A stretch of 21,032 nucleotides of DNA from a virus (IMGVR_UViG_3300033816_000619:1-21032); one strand, 5' to 3'; positions 7,264 through 14,306 are shown, numbered from the stretch's first letter. Notes: a model not told the origin generated them from the letters alone. Translations and numbers: made by a program.

Positions 7264-7350
7264 AAGTGCCTTTGTTTCACTGACGCAAAAATGAAAAAGC
7301 GTCGTTGCAGGATCTCCCTGCACACCATGCGGCTAGATTTGCCGCTGGTT
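7264..7350. promoter_or_regulatory. Hairpin-rich spacer before helicase gene
   Basis: Three short inverted repeats fill this gap: GACGC (7282-7286) with GCGTC (7299-7303), TGCAGG (7306-7311) with CCTGCA (7317-7322), and GCGGC (7329-7333) with GCCGC (7341-7345), the last flanked by CCA/TGG. They follow a terminator for the upstream gene. No clear -35/-10 pair is visible. The region may control helicase expression or be an RNA processing or protein-binding site. Its role is inferred only. Confidence 0.35.
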
Positions 7351-7357
7351 TTAACCC

Positions 7358-7396
7358 AAAAAAGGGGGGCGAGACAACCATTATTGCCCCGCCCCC
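7358..7396 (-). terminator. Rho-independent terminator after ssDNA-binding gene
   Basis: Read on the minus strand, GGGGGCG pairs with CGCCCCC around an 18-base loop, and six T residues follow after one extra C. It starts about 20 bases past the stop codon of the ssDNA-binding protein. It should end or attenuate transcription from the Sak4/SSB genes before the helicase, so the genes below may need read-through or their own promoter. Confidence 0.75.
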
Positions 7397-7416
7397 ACAA
7401 CCCCAAACAAACTGTG

Positions 7417-7989
7417 CTACTTCAACCAAGCAGGTTTCTTGCCAGCCGTCGCCGCAGGTGCGGCGGTCTTCGCTGCTGGCACCGGTGCTTTCGCCTCAGG
7501 CGCACTCTCATGCGCTTGGCTCCAGAGCTTGTGCCCGTTGCTACTCGGGTTGGGTGAACCCCAGTCGCTGATGGAGTTACGGTCTGCGCGGCCATCTTTG
7601 CCCTTGTCGATGCCGACTTTGATGACGACCTCAGCGCCGTTGAGCGCCTCGATGATTTGGTTGAAATCACCGCTGTTGAACTGCTCGTATGAGGCAGGGT
7701 CTTCGTAGTTGAAGACTCCACGGCTCTCAAGAATGCGAGTAATCGCCCCGATTCCCATCTGGCGCCATACCTCGCTGTTGTTCTCATCGAATGGGTTGCA
7801 AACCATTCCGAACACGCGCCGGTTGTTGTACTGGCCCCCTTGGATGGCGAGCTCGATGGAGAGGTAATCCCCACCGGTTGACTGACTGCTTTTGCGCTCC
7901 TTCACTACAAGGACGGCCTTGGCGACCGTGCCTTTGGGAATGAGTTCCATCTCTGTGCTTCCGACGTTTGTTGATTGTGCGTTGAACAT
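7417..7989 (-). CDS. DUF669-type ssDNA-binding protein
   Basis: This 190-residue protein probably coats single-stranded DNA during replication and annealing. Residues 14-140 fit the DUF669-like OB-fold pattern: MELIPKGTVAKAVLVVKE, DYLSIELAIQGG, NRRVFGMVCNPF and a later GAEVVIKVGIDKGKDGRADRN. Residues about 155-184 are an Ala/Pro/Lys linker that should be disordered, and the protein ends in KKPAWLK. Classical SSBs have an acidic tail ending in F; this tail is basic with a Trp. The gene lies directly after the Sak4-like ATPase, a pairing known in phages where the two act together in annealing. A terminator follows. The family call is by pattern. Confidence 0.8.
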   Translation of the reverse strand: MFNAQSTNVGSTEMELIPKGTVAKAVLVVKERKSSQSTGGDYLSIELAIQGGQYNNRRVFGMVCNPFDENNSEVWRQMGIGAITRILESRGVFNYEDPASYEQFNSGDFNQIIEALNGAEVVIKVGIDKGKDGRADRNSISDWGSPNPSSNGHKLWSQAHESAPEAKAPVPAAKTAAPAATAGKKPAWLK

Positions 7990-8010
7990 ACTGCTTTTCG
8001 ATTTTTGTTT

Positions 8011-8853
8011 TTAGTGTTTTGCGGTGTCGATGCGTTTACCTGCGCGAATCTTGGCGAGCACCTTCCCAAGGTCAGCGGGTTCCTGAAGCTCCAGCGTACC
8101 GGAGCGGTCTTTCGCGGGGTATCCCCACGGGTTCTGTTGGTGGCAGACAAAAGCGCGGTACTGCGACTTGTCCTCTGCCTCAAAGTTCTGAAGCGTCAGA
8201 ACGAGGTCGAAGATACCGGGCAACTCGCGGCCTGTCTTCGAGCCTTCGATTTGAACGTCCCAGTACTTTCTCTTCAACTCGTCTTCCTGCTGTTCCAGAA
8301 TGCCCACCAGCACCACGTTCTTGTGGCAGTGCTGAAGCTGGGTTACCCAGCGAATCATCTCGCGCCCAAGAAGCCCGTAGGCTCCACGGGTGTCAGGCTT
8401 GCCGGTCTTGTCGCTGAACGCCTCGGGCTGCTGCTGGCACCACGCAAAGCACATACGGCTTGCGACGGTGATACTGTCCACAAACAGCGTCTCGTACTGT
8501 TCATGCCCCGAGGCCGGCCCGAATGCCTTCACAACGGACTCGTACGCTGACTTGGAGTATGAGCCGTTGGCGTCCGCTGGATCGGGCCCACCGAGCCACA
8601 AAGCAATGGCCTTGGCTAGCTCCCACGGGTGTGCGCCCATCTCGTTGGACGTTGCTCGGATGTCGAGACAGTCGCCCTTCCAGTCCTTACCCAGCGCCAG
8701 CGTACCGGCCTCAAGGTCAACGAACAGGGTACTCTTCGCGTCCAGCGTGCGAGCTTGGTAGGTTTTACCAACGCCGGCAGGGCCGAACACAACCGCTTTT
8801 ACACAGTCCGAGGTGCGCTTGAGGCGCTCGTCTGCTTTTATGATTTTGAGCAT
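8011..8853 (-). CDS. Sak4-like RecA-fold ATPase (AAA_24)
   Basis: This 280-residue P-loop ATPase is of the AAA_24/Sak4 type, a compact RecA-like protein that promotes single-strand annealing with a partner SSB. Visible features are Walker A GPAGVGKT (24-31), FVDLEAG (44-50), Walker B ETLFVDSIT (121-129, Asp126), AYGLLGREM (158-166) and the EGSKTGRELPGIFD loop (about 203-216). The start overlaps the upstream stop by one base (TAATG). Its partners are close by: the ssDNA-binding protein just downstream and the Fe-S nuclease further along, making a complete nuclease-annealase-SSB set. Confidence 0.85.
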   Translation of the reverse strand: MLKIIKADERLKRTSDCVKAVVFGPAGVGKTYQARTLDAKSTLFVDLEAGTLALGKDWKGDCLDIRATSNEMGAHPWELAKAIALWLGGPDPADANGSYSKSAYESVVKAFGPASGHEQYETLFVDSITVASRMCFAWCQQQPEAFSDKTGKPDTRGAYGLLGREMIRWVTQLQHCHKNVVLVGILEQQEDELKRKYWDVQIEGSKTGRELPGIFDLVLTLQNFEAEDKSQYRAFVCHQQNPWGYPAKDRSGTLELQEPADLGKVLAKIRAGKRIDTAKH

Positions 8854-9251
8854 TACTTGAAGGAGATACGGGGTTCGCTGAACTTGGTGGTGCGTGCGTC
8901 CATCACGCGGCGCAGAACGTCCTCGTTGCCGATGCGCTCAATGGTCTTTGCGGCTACCGAGAGCTTGGCGTTGATGAGTTCCCGCGCATCCGCCAGAGGC
9001 AGTGACTCGTACAAGGACTGCAACTTCCCCTGATCCCAGAGGTAGGTTGCCTTGACCTCGTACTTGAGTTTCACGCCGTCAATCTCGGTGGATAGTTCCC
9101 CATACCCTCGTCCACTTTCCTTCAGCAGGTTCTGAAGGTTCGCTCCATGCTCTTGCATGATGGCTTCCTCCAGCGTCTTTATCTCGTCTTCAAGGACGGA
9201 GATTTTGGTTAGCCGTTTGGCTATCTCGTCCCTCATTTTTTTTAGGTTCAT
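8853..9251 (-). CDS. Coiled-coil protein upstream of Sak4-like gene
   Basis: This 132-residue protein has an N-terminal coiled coil (about 6-35, charged heptads) and a mixed domain (about 48-132) with KLKYEVKATYLWDQGKLQSL and a basic end. I do not recognise a named family, though similar small proteins are often found beside phage recombinases. Its start overlaps the HTH gene by 62 bases in another frame. A purine-rich AAAAGAGAAC lies upstream of the ATG. It probably has a role tied to recombination or replication, inferred only from position. Confidence 0.68.
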   Translation of the reverse strand: MNLKKMRDEIAKRLTKISVLEDEIKTLEEAIMQEHGANLQNLLKESGRGYGELSTEIDGVKLKYEVKATYLWDQGKLQSLYESLPLADARELINAKLSVAAKTIERIGNEDVLRRVMDARTTKFSEPRISFK

Positions 9252-9486
9252 TTTCTAGTTCTCTTTTCAGTTTATGGCACACGTCTTCGAGTCGGAGCGA
9301 CCAGCCTTCGTTGTGCGCCAACGCAACAAGCGCGGCGAACTTATCCAGCGGGATTTTCCGTCTGCGAACCCATGTTGATATTGTTCGCGGTTGCACAAGT
9401 ACACCCGCTAACACCAACTTCTTCCAGAGCAGGTTCTTTCCCCCGAACCGGAAGACCATGTGCCTCGCATCGATTTGGTAGCTCAT
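9190..9486 (-). CDS. Small HTH regulator (Cro/YdaS-like)
   Basis: This 98-residue protein has a helix-turn-helix at about residues 20-52: WKKLVLAGVLVQPRTISTWVRRRKIPLDKF, in which the QPRTISTWVRRRKIP stretch is typical of Cro/YdaS/carph-isopro-type DNA binders. The C-terminal end is polar and probably disordered. It is the first gene of the leftward replication operon and diverges from the rightward gene at 9575, with palindromes between them, so it probably binds that interval. The start is uncertain: ATGs at 9528, 9486 and 9459 are all in frame and none has a strong Shine-Dalgarno. The choice of 9486 leaves most of the palindromes upstream of the gene. Confidence 0.68.
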   Translation of the reverse strand: MSYQIDARHMVFRFGGKNLLWKKLVLAGVLVQPRTISTWVRRRKIPLDKFAALVALAHNEGWSLRLEDVCHKLKRELENEPKKNEGRDSQTANQNLRP

Positions 9487-9574
9487 GGCGGAGATGAAGA
9501 TGTACGCATTTTTTGCGTATCGCAACATCTTTTTTTATTTCGTCGCAAGGCGCTTTCTCGCAACGTATTGGCCC
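9487..9574. promoter_or_regulatory. Divergent operator/promoter region
   Basis: The palindromes here overlap: TACGCA (9503-9508) with TGCGTA (9514-9519), and TTGCG (9513-9517) with CGCAA (9521-9525). TCGCAA occurs three times (9520, 9543, 9558). Weak promoter-like pairs exist on both strands: plus TTGCGT at 9513 with TATTTC 17 bases on; minus TTGCGA at 9563-9558 with AATAAA 18 bases on. They overlap the repeats, which would let one regulator govern both genes. The CGCAA element is shared with the left region at 273-313. Confidence 0.45.
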
Positions 9575-9808
9575 ATGGAACCTGTCTCTTTTCAAGCTCT
9601 GGTCGAGCGGTACACCGGTGTTCATGGAATGCAAGCTGGCCTCTTGGTGCTTGCTCCGAAAGTACACTCGTCATCTGGGCCGATTGCCACCATGGGTAGC
9701 GCACTTCCTCCAGACACTATTATCCCCAAAGGCGCAGGGATTTACGACGAGAACGGTATGCTCCCGAAGATTGAAGGCAAGGGCCTTGAGTTTATCGCTT
9801 ACGCCTAG
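9575..9808 (+). CDS. Rightward small protein of unknown function
   Basis: This encodes 77 residues from the ATG at 9575. The same frame extends to ATGs at 9500 (with GGAG six bases upstream, adding an aromatic hydrophobic N-terminus) and 9485, so the true start is uncertain. Codon choice is ordered rather than random, and a hairpin with a short T-run follows the stop, both favouring a real gene. The protein is compact and non-polar, with a GKGLEFIAYA end; I recognise no family. It is divergent from the HTH gene and converges on the endolysin gene, overlapping its last 17 bases. It could be a switch or immunity gene by position alone. Confidence 0.5.
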   Translation: MEPVSFQALVERYTGVHGMQAGLLVLAPKVHSSSGPIATMGSALPPDTIIPKGAGIYDENGMLPKIEGKGLEFIAYA

Positions 9809-10418
9809 GCTCAAGAGCCTTTTCAAACAGGTCTGCTTCAGCGTCTCTGCGTCGCTGTAAGCCTTTGGTGTTAGGCCACAACCGTTTCATTGAGCGGATG
9901 AGTTCCGGTACGTCATAGAACCGGCGATCACGCATGGCGTTCTGAATGCCCAGCATCTCCGAGCGTCTTTCCCCTGCGAGTGCCGTTCCACGGTTGAATA
10001 CCAATGAGATAAGGGCGTCCCGCGCCTCGTCAGGCAGGTCTTCTGCCTGTGGGTAGATGCGTAGCATCCGCAGGTAAAATGTTGGCAGCGTGTTCTTTTG
10101 GAAAACCTCAACGGCCTTTTGCCAGAGAATGACAATCGAGCGCATCGTTGGGGATGCGTGCAGAAGTTCGCGAGCTGCGTTGGCCTTAACTCCGAGGGCG
10201 GCGGTGAGCGCAACGTAATCGGACTCAGGGAGAAGTTCCTCCCACGCTTCATCGAACTGTTGCGGTGTGGTGTAGCCCAAGTCGTAGCCAATCCCAATCG
10301 TTACGCCGCTCTGCTCCCCAGGCCAAGTAGGGCTCTGAAGGAACTTGCGGTAGTACTCCTCACCGCCGCCCACCTCGAAATCGATGATGAGCTTTAGACC
10401 GTCGTCAGAGAGAATCAT
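9792..10418 (-). CDS. Endolysin, pesticin/T4-lysozyme-like muramidase
   Basis: This 208-residue peptidoglycan hydrolase is probably for host lysis. The N-terminus has FEVGGG (Glu15) and SGVTIGIGYDLGY (about 38-50), in which Thr40 and Asp46 fit the Glu/Thr/Asp layout of pesticin-type lysozymes, with six residues between Thr and Asp. The remaining helical domain includes LISLVFNRGTAL, a common muramidase motif. No signal peptide is seen, so it should need a holin. The ATG at 10418 is chosen for its ATGA overlap with the membrane-protein gene; a frame reaching 10466 exists but lies inside that gene. Its end overlaps the convergent gene by 17 bases. Confidence 0.85.
   Translation of the reverse strand: MILSDDGLKLIIDFEVGGGEEYYRKFLQSPTWPGEQSGVTIGIGYDLGYTTPQQFDEAWEELLPESDYVALTAALGVKANAARELLHASPTMRSIVILWQKAVEVFQKNTLPTFYLRMLRIYPQAEDLPDEARDALISLVFNRGTALAGERRSEMLGIQNAMRDRRFYDVPELIRSMKRLWPNTKGLQRRRDAEADLFEKALEPRRKR
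9807..9823 (+). terminator. Short hairpin-T terminator candidate
   Basis: AGGCT (9807-9811) and AGCCT (9816-9820) form a 5-base-pair stem with a CAAG loop, followed by TTT. It begins inside the stop codon of the rightward gene, where an intrinsic terminator would be expected. The stem and T-run are short, so it would be weak. Confidence 0.38.
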
Positions 10419-10600
10419 TTGTGTTCTTGGAAGAACCGCTCTGATATTTCGCTCACCTTCTTCCAAAGCTCCTTGCGGTCATCCTCGCACTCGCGAATCT
10501 TCTGTGAGAGATACCAGATAGCAACCGCCAGCGCACACGCCAGCGGCCCTTGAGCAACAAGTTGGTTTACCATGGGTTCAAGTGAGATGTCGGCAATCAC
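10415..10600 (-). CDS. Small membrane protein of lysis cassette (holin or spanin-like)
   Basis: This 61-residue protein has one hydrophobic segment (about 13-31, including ACALAVAIWYL) and a charged helical tail (33-61, KIRECEDDRKELWKKVSEI) of coiled-coil character. Inner-membrane spanins and small holin accessory proteins have this plan. It starts with GTG at 10600, preceded by AAGGAGAAACC and coupled by GTGA overlap to the holin-like gene. Between a holin candidate and the endolysin, a lysis role is likely; which one cannot be settled from sequence. Confidence 0.7.
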   Translation of the reverse strand: MIADISLEPMVNQLVAQGPLACALAVAIWYLSQKIRECEDDRKELWKKVSEISERFFQEHK

Positions 10601-10764
10601 GGTTTCTCCTTACGAAAGATGTTGATGGCGCTGTAGATGCTGACGCCAGCGGTTAGAATCGCGTCCGCTTGGTCGGGAGCGATTTTGACACCAAAGATGG
10701 TTGCCAATGAAACCAGTCCACGCCATGTGGATGGCTCAAACAATCGGTTCAGTATGTACTTCAT
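10597..10764 (-). CDS. Holin-like small membrane protein
   Basis: This 55-residue protein contains WRGLVSLATIFGVKIAPDQ (about 14-32) followed by a second hydrophobic stretch (ILTAGVSIYSAINIF, about 37-51) and a basic end (RKEKP). The pattern of two short membrane segments split by a Pro/Asp turn matches small phage holin-like proteins I know from lysis cassettes. The ATG at 10764 is 14 bases past the tailspike stop. It is first of three coupled lysis genes. Confidence 0.72.
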   Translation of the reverse strand: MKYILNRLFEPSTWRGLVSLATIFGVKIAPDQADAILTAGVSIYSAINIFRKEKP

Positions 10765-10778
10765 AATAATGTAAATTA

Positions 10779-11852
10779 TTAATAATAAACAACAACGTGC
10801 GCTCTTGAGACATCTCTGTATGTCAATGCCGTATTTGATGTTACGGTTGATGTTGATACAAGTATATCTTGGTAGTTTTCGTAAGAAGCATCAATTGAGT
10901 TAATGTAATTTCCAGACGTATTCTGAATGTAACTTGAAACAATACAAGGAACCGTGCCAACTGGAAATGGAGTTGAAAGGGTTAACCTATACTGACCAAC
11001 ACCTACATCAGAAAAACTTGAAAAATTAAAAGAGTTTAATAATGCAATATTTTGAGTTACGTTACCACTTGTTGTTTGTGGAGACACGGCTTGAACTTGA
11101 TATATAAACAAGCTCAAAAGAGCTGATACCACATAACTTCCACTCACTGCTGTTCCTGATGTAAATGTTAAATTTACAGAACTGCTAGTAAGAAGTCCAT
11201 GTGGTGAACTTGCTGTTATAGTTATTGTTGTTCCGCTTTGACTGTATGTTCCTGTAACAGGGAATCCAGAAAAAGAAGCCCATGCTCTTGCAATGGATTT
11301 TTGGTTATAAAAACTATCGACGTATGCTTTTGTGGTAGCCTGCAAGTCTGCGGTTGGATTTCCGGGCAAAACAAGCGGCCCGGTCATGGTGTCGCCAGCC
11401 TTGTTGACTTTTAGAGCGTCCGCTGTGTCAACGTAGCCTTTGGTTGTAGCCTGTAGCGTTAGGGTTGGTGAACCTGGGAGCACAATCGGCCCAGTCATCG
11501 TCCCACCTGTCAGGTTCAGCTTTAGCGCAAGCCCTGCGTCAATGTCTGACTGTGAAATCTGCGGAGGCACAGTAAGGCTGGAATAAACAAGTTCGCCCTT
11601 GTTGTCGTTCACAACCATCGAGAAGTTCGTTGCGGCGGTGTATACGCGAGCTGGTGTGCCAGAACGCGAGAAAAAGCCATTCAGCGTCCGCAGAGGCTGC
11701 GCTGCTGGCTGAGTGAGCGCATCGTCCCAGTACACCGAGATGGGATTTGTGATTGGGTTCAAGTTCGCCGTGCCGATGTAGACGTAACCGTTGTTGAGCG
11801 GTGAGCCGTCTGTATCGGCGAAGGTCGTGAATGGAGAGACGATGTAGGCCAT
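10779..11852 (-). CDS. Tailspike/tail fibre with P22-type head-binding domain
   Basis: This 357-residue receptor-binding protein attaches to the tail hub and contacts the host surface. Residues 1-95 match the P22 tailspike head-binding domain (SPFTTFADTDGSPLNNGYVYIG, then VYWDDALTQPAAQPL). Two 37-residue-period fibre repeats follow (111-179, each with TMTGP...LQATTK.YVD). Residues about 186-357 are a Ser/Thr/Val-rich beta domain with a SPHGLLTSSSVNL motif. No beta-helix or catalytic acid pair is visible, so an enzyme is not supported. The DNA for the last half is clearly poorer in GC than the first (about one third against more than half in sampled lines), which suggests the tip was swapped in. 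The three lysis genes follow. Confidence 0.85.
   Translation of the reverse strand: MAYIVSPFTTFADTDGSPLNNGYVYIGTANLNPITNPISVYWDDALTQPAAQPLRTLNGFFSRSGTPARVYTAATNFSMVVNDNKGELVYSSLTVPPQISQSDIDAGLALKLNLTGGTMTGPIVLPGSPTLTLQATTKGYVDTADALKVNKAGDTMTGPLVLPGNPTADLQATTKAYVDSFYNQKSIARAWASFSGFPVTGTYSQSGTTITITASSPHGLLTSSSVNLTFTSGTAVSGSYVVSALLSLFIYQVQAVSPQTTSGNVTQNIALLNSFNFSSFSDVGVGQYRLTLSTPFPVGTVPCIVSSYIQNTSGNYINSIDASYENYQDILVSTSTVTSNTALTYRDVSRAHVVVYY
11316..11522 (-). repeat. Two in-frame tail-fibre repeats
   Basis: Two related coding repeats, each about 111 bases (37 residues), encode the TMTGP and LQATTK.YVD motifs. The copies have diverged in DNA but keep the protein pattern. They mark the boundary between the GC-rich head-binding half and the AT-rich tip, the place where recombination between fibre genes usually occurs. 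Confidence 0.7.
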
Positions 11853-11858
11853 GGTGTG

Positions 11859-14306
11859 TTACTCTTGAGGTGGTTCTTCTTCTTTACCGCCAATCAGGAA
11901 CGCAACGTTGCGTTGTGTTTGAGGCAGCTTAACAGCATCCGCGAATCTTTTGAATGCTGTACTGTTGACGGCGGTTTGCGCGGCCTTGGTGTAGGCAGTT
12001 GGGTTTGCCTGTGACGTACTCACCAACTTCCTGAACTCGGGAGAAAGCAGGAATTCATCAGCTCGAATCAGCAGGGGAATGGCTTGCTTGTTTCCAGATG
12101 CAGCTATGGCGCCACCAACTGCGCTACCAACAACTGGGCCTGCAACTACCCCAGCGGCAGAACCGGCGGCGAGTCCTTTAATCGATCGCACCACAGCATC
12201 GTACACCTTCTCAATCGTTGTCTCAGAAGCCTGCATGGCAGACTGTAATCTTCCGGTTGAAACATACTTGGCTTCAGCAGCCGAGATGTTGTCTGCAATC
12301 TTGTACAGGTTGTCCAAGTGACTCCTTGTTTCCGATGGCAGATTGGAGAACAGGACGTTCTTGGATTGGTTGTTGCTCTGGAGCCCCTCGTACCATTTTT
12401 TGAAGTACGTTGGGTTGAATGCCTCGTCCTTTACATTTGCACCAAATGCCGCTGCCAGTGATGACACCGCTGCGGTTTGGCGCATATCCTGTGGCATTTT
12501 ATTGATGAGCGAAGCGTACTCGGTGTATGCGCCCTTCTTGGAAAGGTTTCTTGTTGCCCTGATTAAAGGTTCGCCAACTGTGCGTTGTAGATTTTCTCCA
12601 AACAGACTCGCTCTTGCACTCGAAACGTCTTTGAACTGCGACCAAAGAGAGTTTGCTTCCTTGACCAAATCCTGAGCACCTGCCGCTGTTGCTGCTGCAT
12701 CAATGTCTTGAGTGAGAGTTCCGTAGTACAGCTTTGCAAGGCCGTCATCTAGGTCATTCAAGCCTTCAATGACATTTCCTCTACGCACCAATCCACCCAC
12801 TTCACTTCTCTCCTGCTTCAAGCGTCCGTATGTGGGCGGCGTGTTAATCATCACGTTCTTCGATTGCTCAAGTTGCGCAATCTGGTTCAAAAGCTGTGGG
12901 TCTCTGTTTCCGCCAGCTACCTGTGCTCTCAGCGGTGCAATCTGTGCATCCACAAGAGCGATTTCCTGCGGCGTAAGCTTTCGTTTGGCTTGTGCAATCT
13001 CCAAGATTTTGCGTTCGATTTTCTTGAGCCCACCAACGTCTCCGCCAAGTTCATCTGTGAGTCTTCGCTCAATCGCTGCAACCGTGTTATCAAGTTTTAC
13101 CGGCGTTTTTGCTGGAAGAACCTGTGGAATCTGCACGTTGTAGATATCGTCAGCCTGTTGCTCAAGAGTCTTGGCTATTGACTCCATCTTGTTGCTCAAG
13201 TTCAGATTGAGTTCGCTCAAATCAGTCGTACCGCCTGCCTGTTCAATGACCGATTGAGCCCGTGCTTTCAGTGCCTCAAGAGCGTTTTTCTTTTCAACGC
13301 TCAAACGAGCCCCATCCACCGATCCAACAGCCGCTGCCGCAGCTTGGAACTGCGGATTCTTGGACAGCAAGAAGTCTGGTATCTCGTCCACGTTCAGACC
13401 TAAATCAACAGCCGCCTGACGCACCGTTGGATCAGCCGCACCAGCCTCTGCAACAGACTGCATGGCTCGCTTGTCTCCCTTGATTGCGAGTGCAATGTCG
13501 TCCTCGATACGGGACGAGGGAGGTCTTGGACTACGGAATGGCGCTCCACCAACGAAGCCGCCAGCAATTCCACCGGCAATAGAGCCTGCAACCTGTGCCA
13601 GCGGCCCTCCACCGGCCTCTCTGACAACTTCGCCGCCAAGCCCGGCGGCAGCTCCCGCTGTAGCAGCTTCTAAGTTGGAAGTGCTCATTGCTTTCCCTGC
13701 ACGTTGCATAAAACTGCCTGCCGTTGCTTTTTTAGCAACCTGTCTTGCGAGCGCATTAAACCCAATCCCGCTGACTGCGCCACCGGTAATAGCCTCTGTG
13801 ATTCGTTCTGCTGCGGTATCTGGCTTCGGAACGCCAATCTGAGTGAGGTAGTGCTGAACAGCCTCATTTGGCAGCGTGTAGTTCGTGCCAAACAGTTTGT
13901 TGATGCCAGCGACAATCGGGTCTGCCATAGGGCCAAGACCTGCCCCAAGAACAGCGCCAGCACGCGCTCCAAGGGCAGCACCGGTAGCCGCGCCAGACGG
14001 CCCACCAATTAGACCAATTCCAGCCCCAGCAAGTCCTCCAAGTCCAGCGCCTGCAATCGCTGGCGCAGCCCCACGCAAAGCAGCTCCTGCAAGCCCTCCC
14101 ACCGTCGTCTCCGGTTGCCCAATCATCGCCTCTTCACTGGCAGCAGACGGCAGCGGTGCCTCGGCTGGTGTAGCCTCTGGAGGAGCCGGTGTGGCTTGCA
14201 GTTGACGCAGCCGAACGATTTCGTCGGCAAACATCCGAGCATCATCAACATTGCCTGCCTTGTCTGCTTTCAGCAGGGCATCTGAGAGTTCTTCAATGGT
14301 AGCCAT
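11859..14306 (-). CDS. gp16-like DNA ejection (internal virion) protein
   Basis: This 815-residue protein is probably packaged in the head and injected with the DNA. The N-terminus (ATIEELSDALLKADKAG, about 2-18) resembles a short helical motif seen at the start of many phage virion proteins. Gly/Ala-rich hydrophobic stretches at about 65-130 and 715-745 could insert in membranes. The rest is long alpha-helical, Ala/Gln-rich sequence. The family call rests on its place as the last of three ejection genes before the tailspike, as for P22 gp16, and on composition; P22 gp16 is shorter (about 609). The start joins the upstream stop as TAATG. No lysozyme or protease motif was found. Confidence 0.7.
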   Translation of the reverse strand: MATIEELSDALLKADKAGNVDDARMFADEIVRLRQLQATPAPPEATPAEAPLPSAASEEAMIGQPETTVGGLAGAALRGAAPAIAGAGLGGLAGAGIGLIGGPSGAATGAALGARAGAVLGAGLGPMADPIVAGINKLFGTNYTLPNEAVQHYLTQIGVPKPDTAAERITEAITGGAVSGIGFNALARQVAKKATAGSFMQRAGKAMSTSNLEAATAGAAAGLGGEVVREAGGGPLAQVAGSIAGGIAGGFVGGAPFRSPRPPSSRIEDDIALAIKGDKRAMQSVAEAGAADPTVRQAAVDLGLNVDEIPDFLLSKNPQFQAAAAAVGSVDGARLSVEKKNALEALKARAQSVIEQAGGTTDLSELNLNLSNKMESIAKTLEQQADDIYNVQIPQVLPAKTPVKLDNTVAAIERRLTDELGGDVGGLKKIERKILEIAQAKRKLTPQEIALVDAQIAPLRAQVAGGNRDPQLLNQIAQLEQSKNVMINTPPTYGRLKQERSEVGGLVRRGNVIEGLNDLDDGLAKLYYGTLTQDIDAAATAAGAQDLVKEANSLWSQFKDVSSARASLFGENLQRTVGEPLIRATRNLSKKGAYTEYASLINKMPQDMRQTAAVSSLAAAFGANVKDEAFNPTYFKKWYEGLQSNNQSKNVLFSNLPSETRSHLDNLYKIADNISAAEAKYVSTGRLQSAMQASETTIEKVYDAVVRSIKGLAAGSAAGVVAGPVVGSAVGGAIAASGNKQAIPLLIRADEFLLSPEFRKLVSTSQANPTAYTKAAQTAVNSTAFKRFADAVKLPQTQRNVAFLIGGKEEEPPQE
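11899..11914. promoter_or_regulatory. Perfect 16-base palindrome with CGCAAC dyad
   Basis: The sequence AACGCAACGTTGCGTT is its own reverse complement and is built from two abutting copies of CGCAAC. It lies in the last codons of the gp16-like gene, about 50 bases before the tailspike start. The element matches those at 273-313 and 9521-9564. It may be an operator for late tail genes or chance; a coding explanation (RNVAF) also exists. Confidence 0.35.

Noticed and set aside
7264-7323. Longer SF2 helicase start (GTG)
   Set aside because: The extra residues come from hairpin-rich spacer DNA and do not look helicase-like; the ATG begins directly before the conserved LRPRQ motif.
9513-9860. Alternative rightward 115-residue frame across the divergent region
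   Set aside because: Ser/Leu-rich shadow composition and an end well inside the endolysin gene; the 9575-9808 frame has better codon use and a hairpin after it.
10779-11852. Tailspike with endoglycosidase activity like P22 gp9
   Set aside because: Only the head-binding part matches; no beta-helix or catalytic acids are visible in the short C-terminal half.
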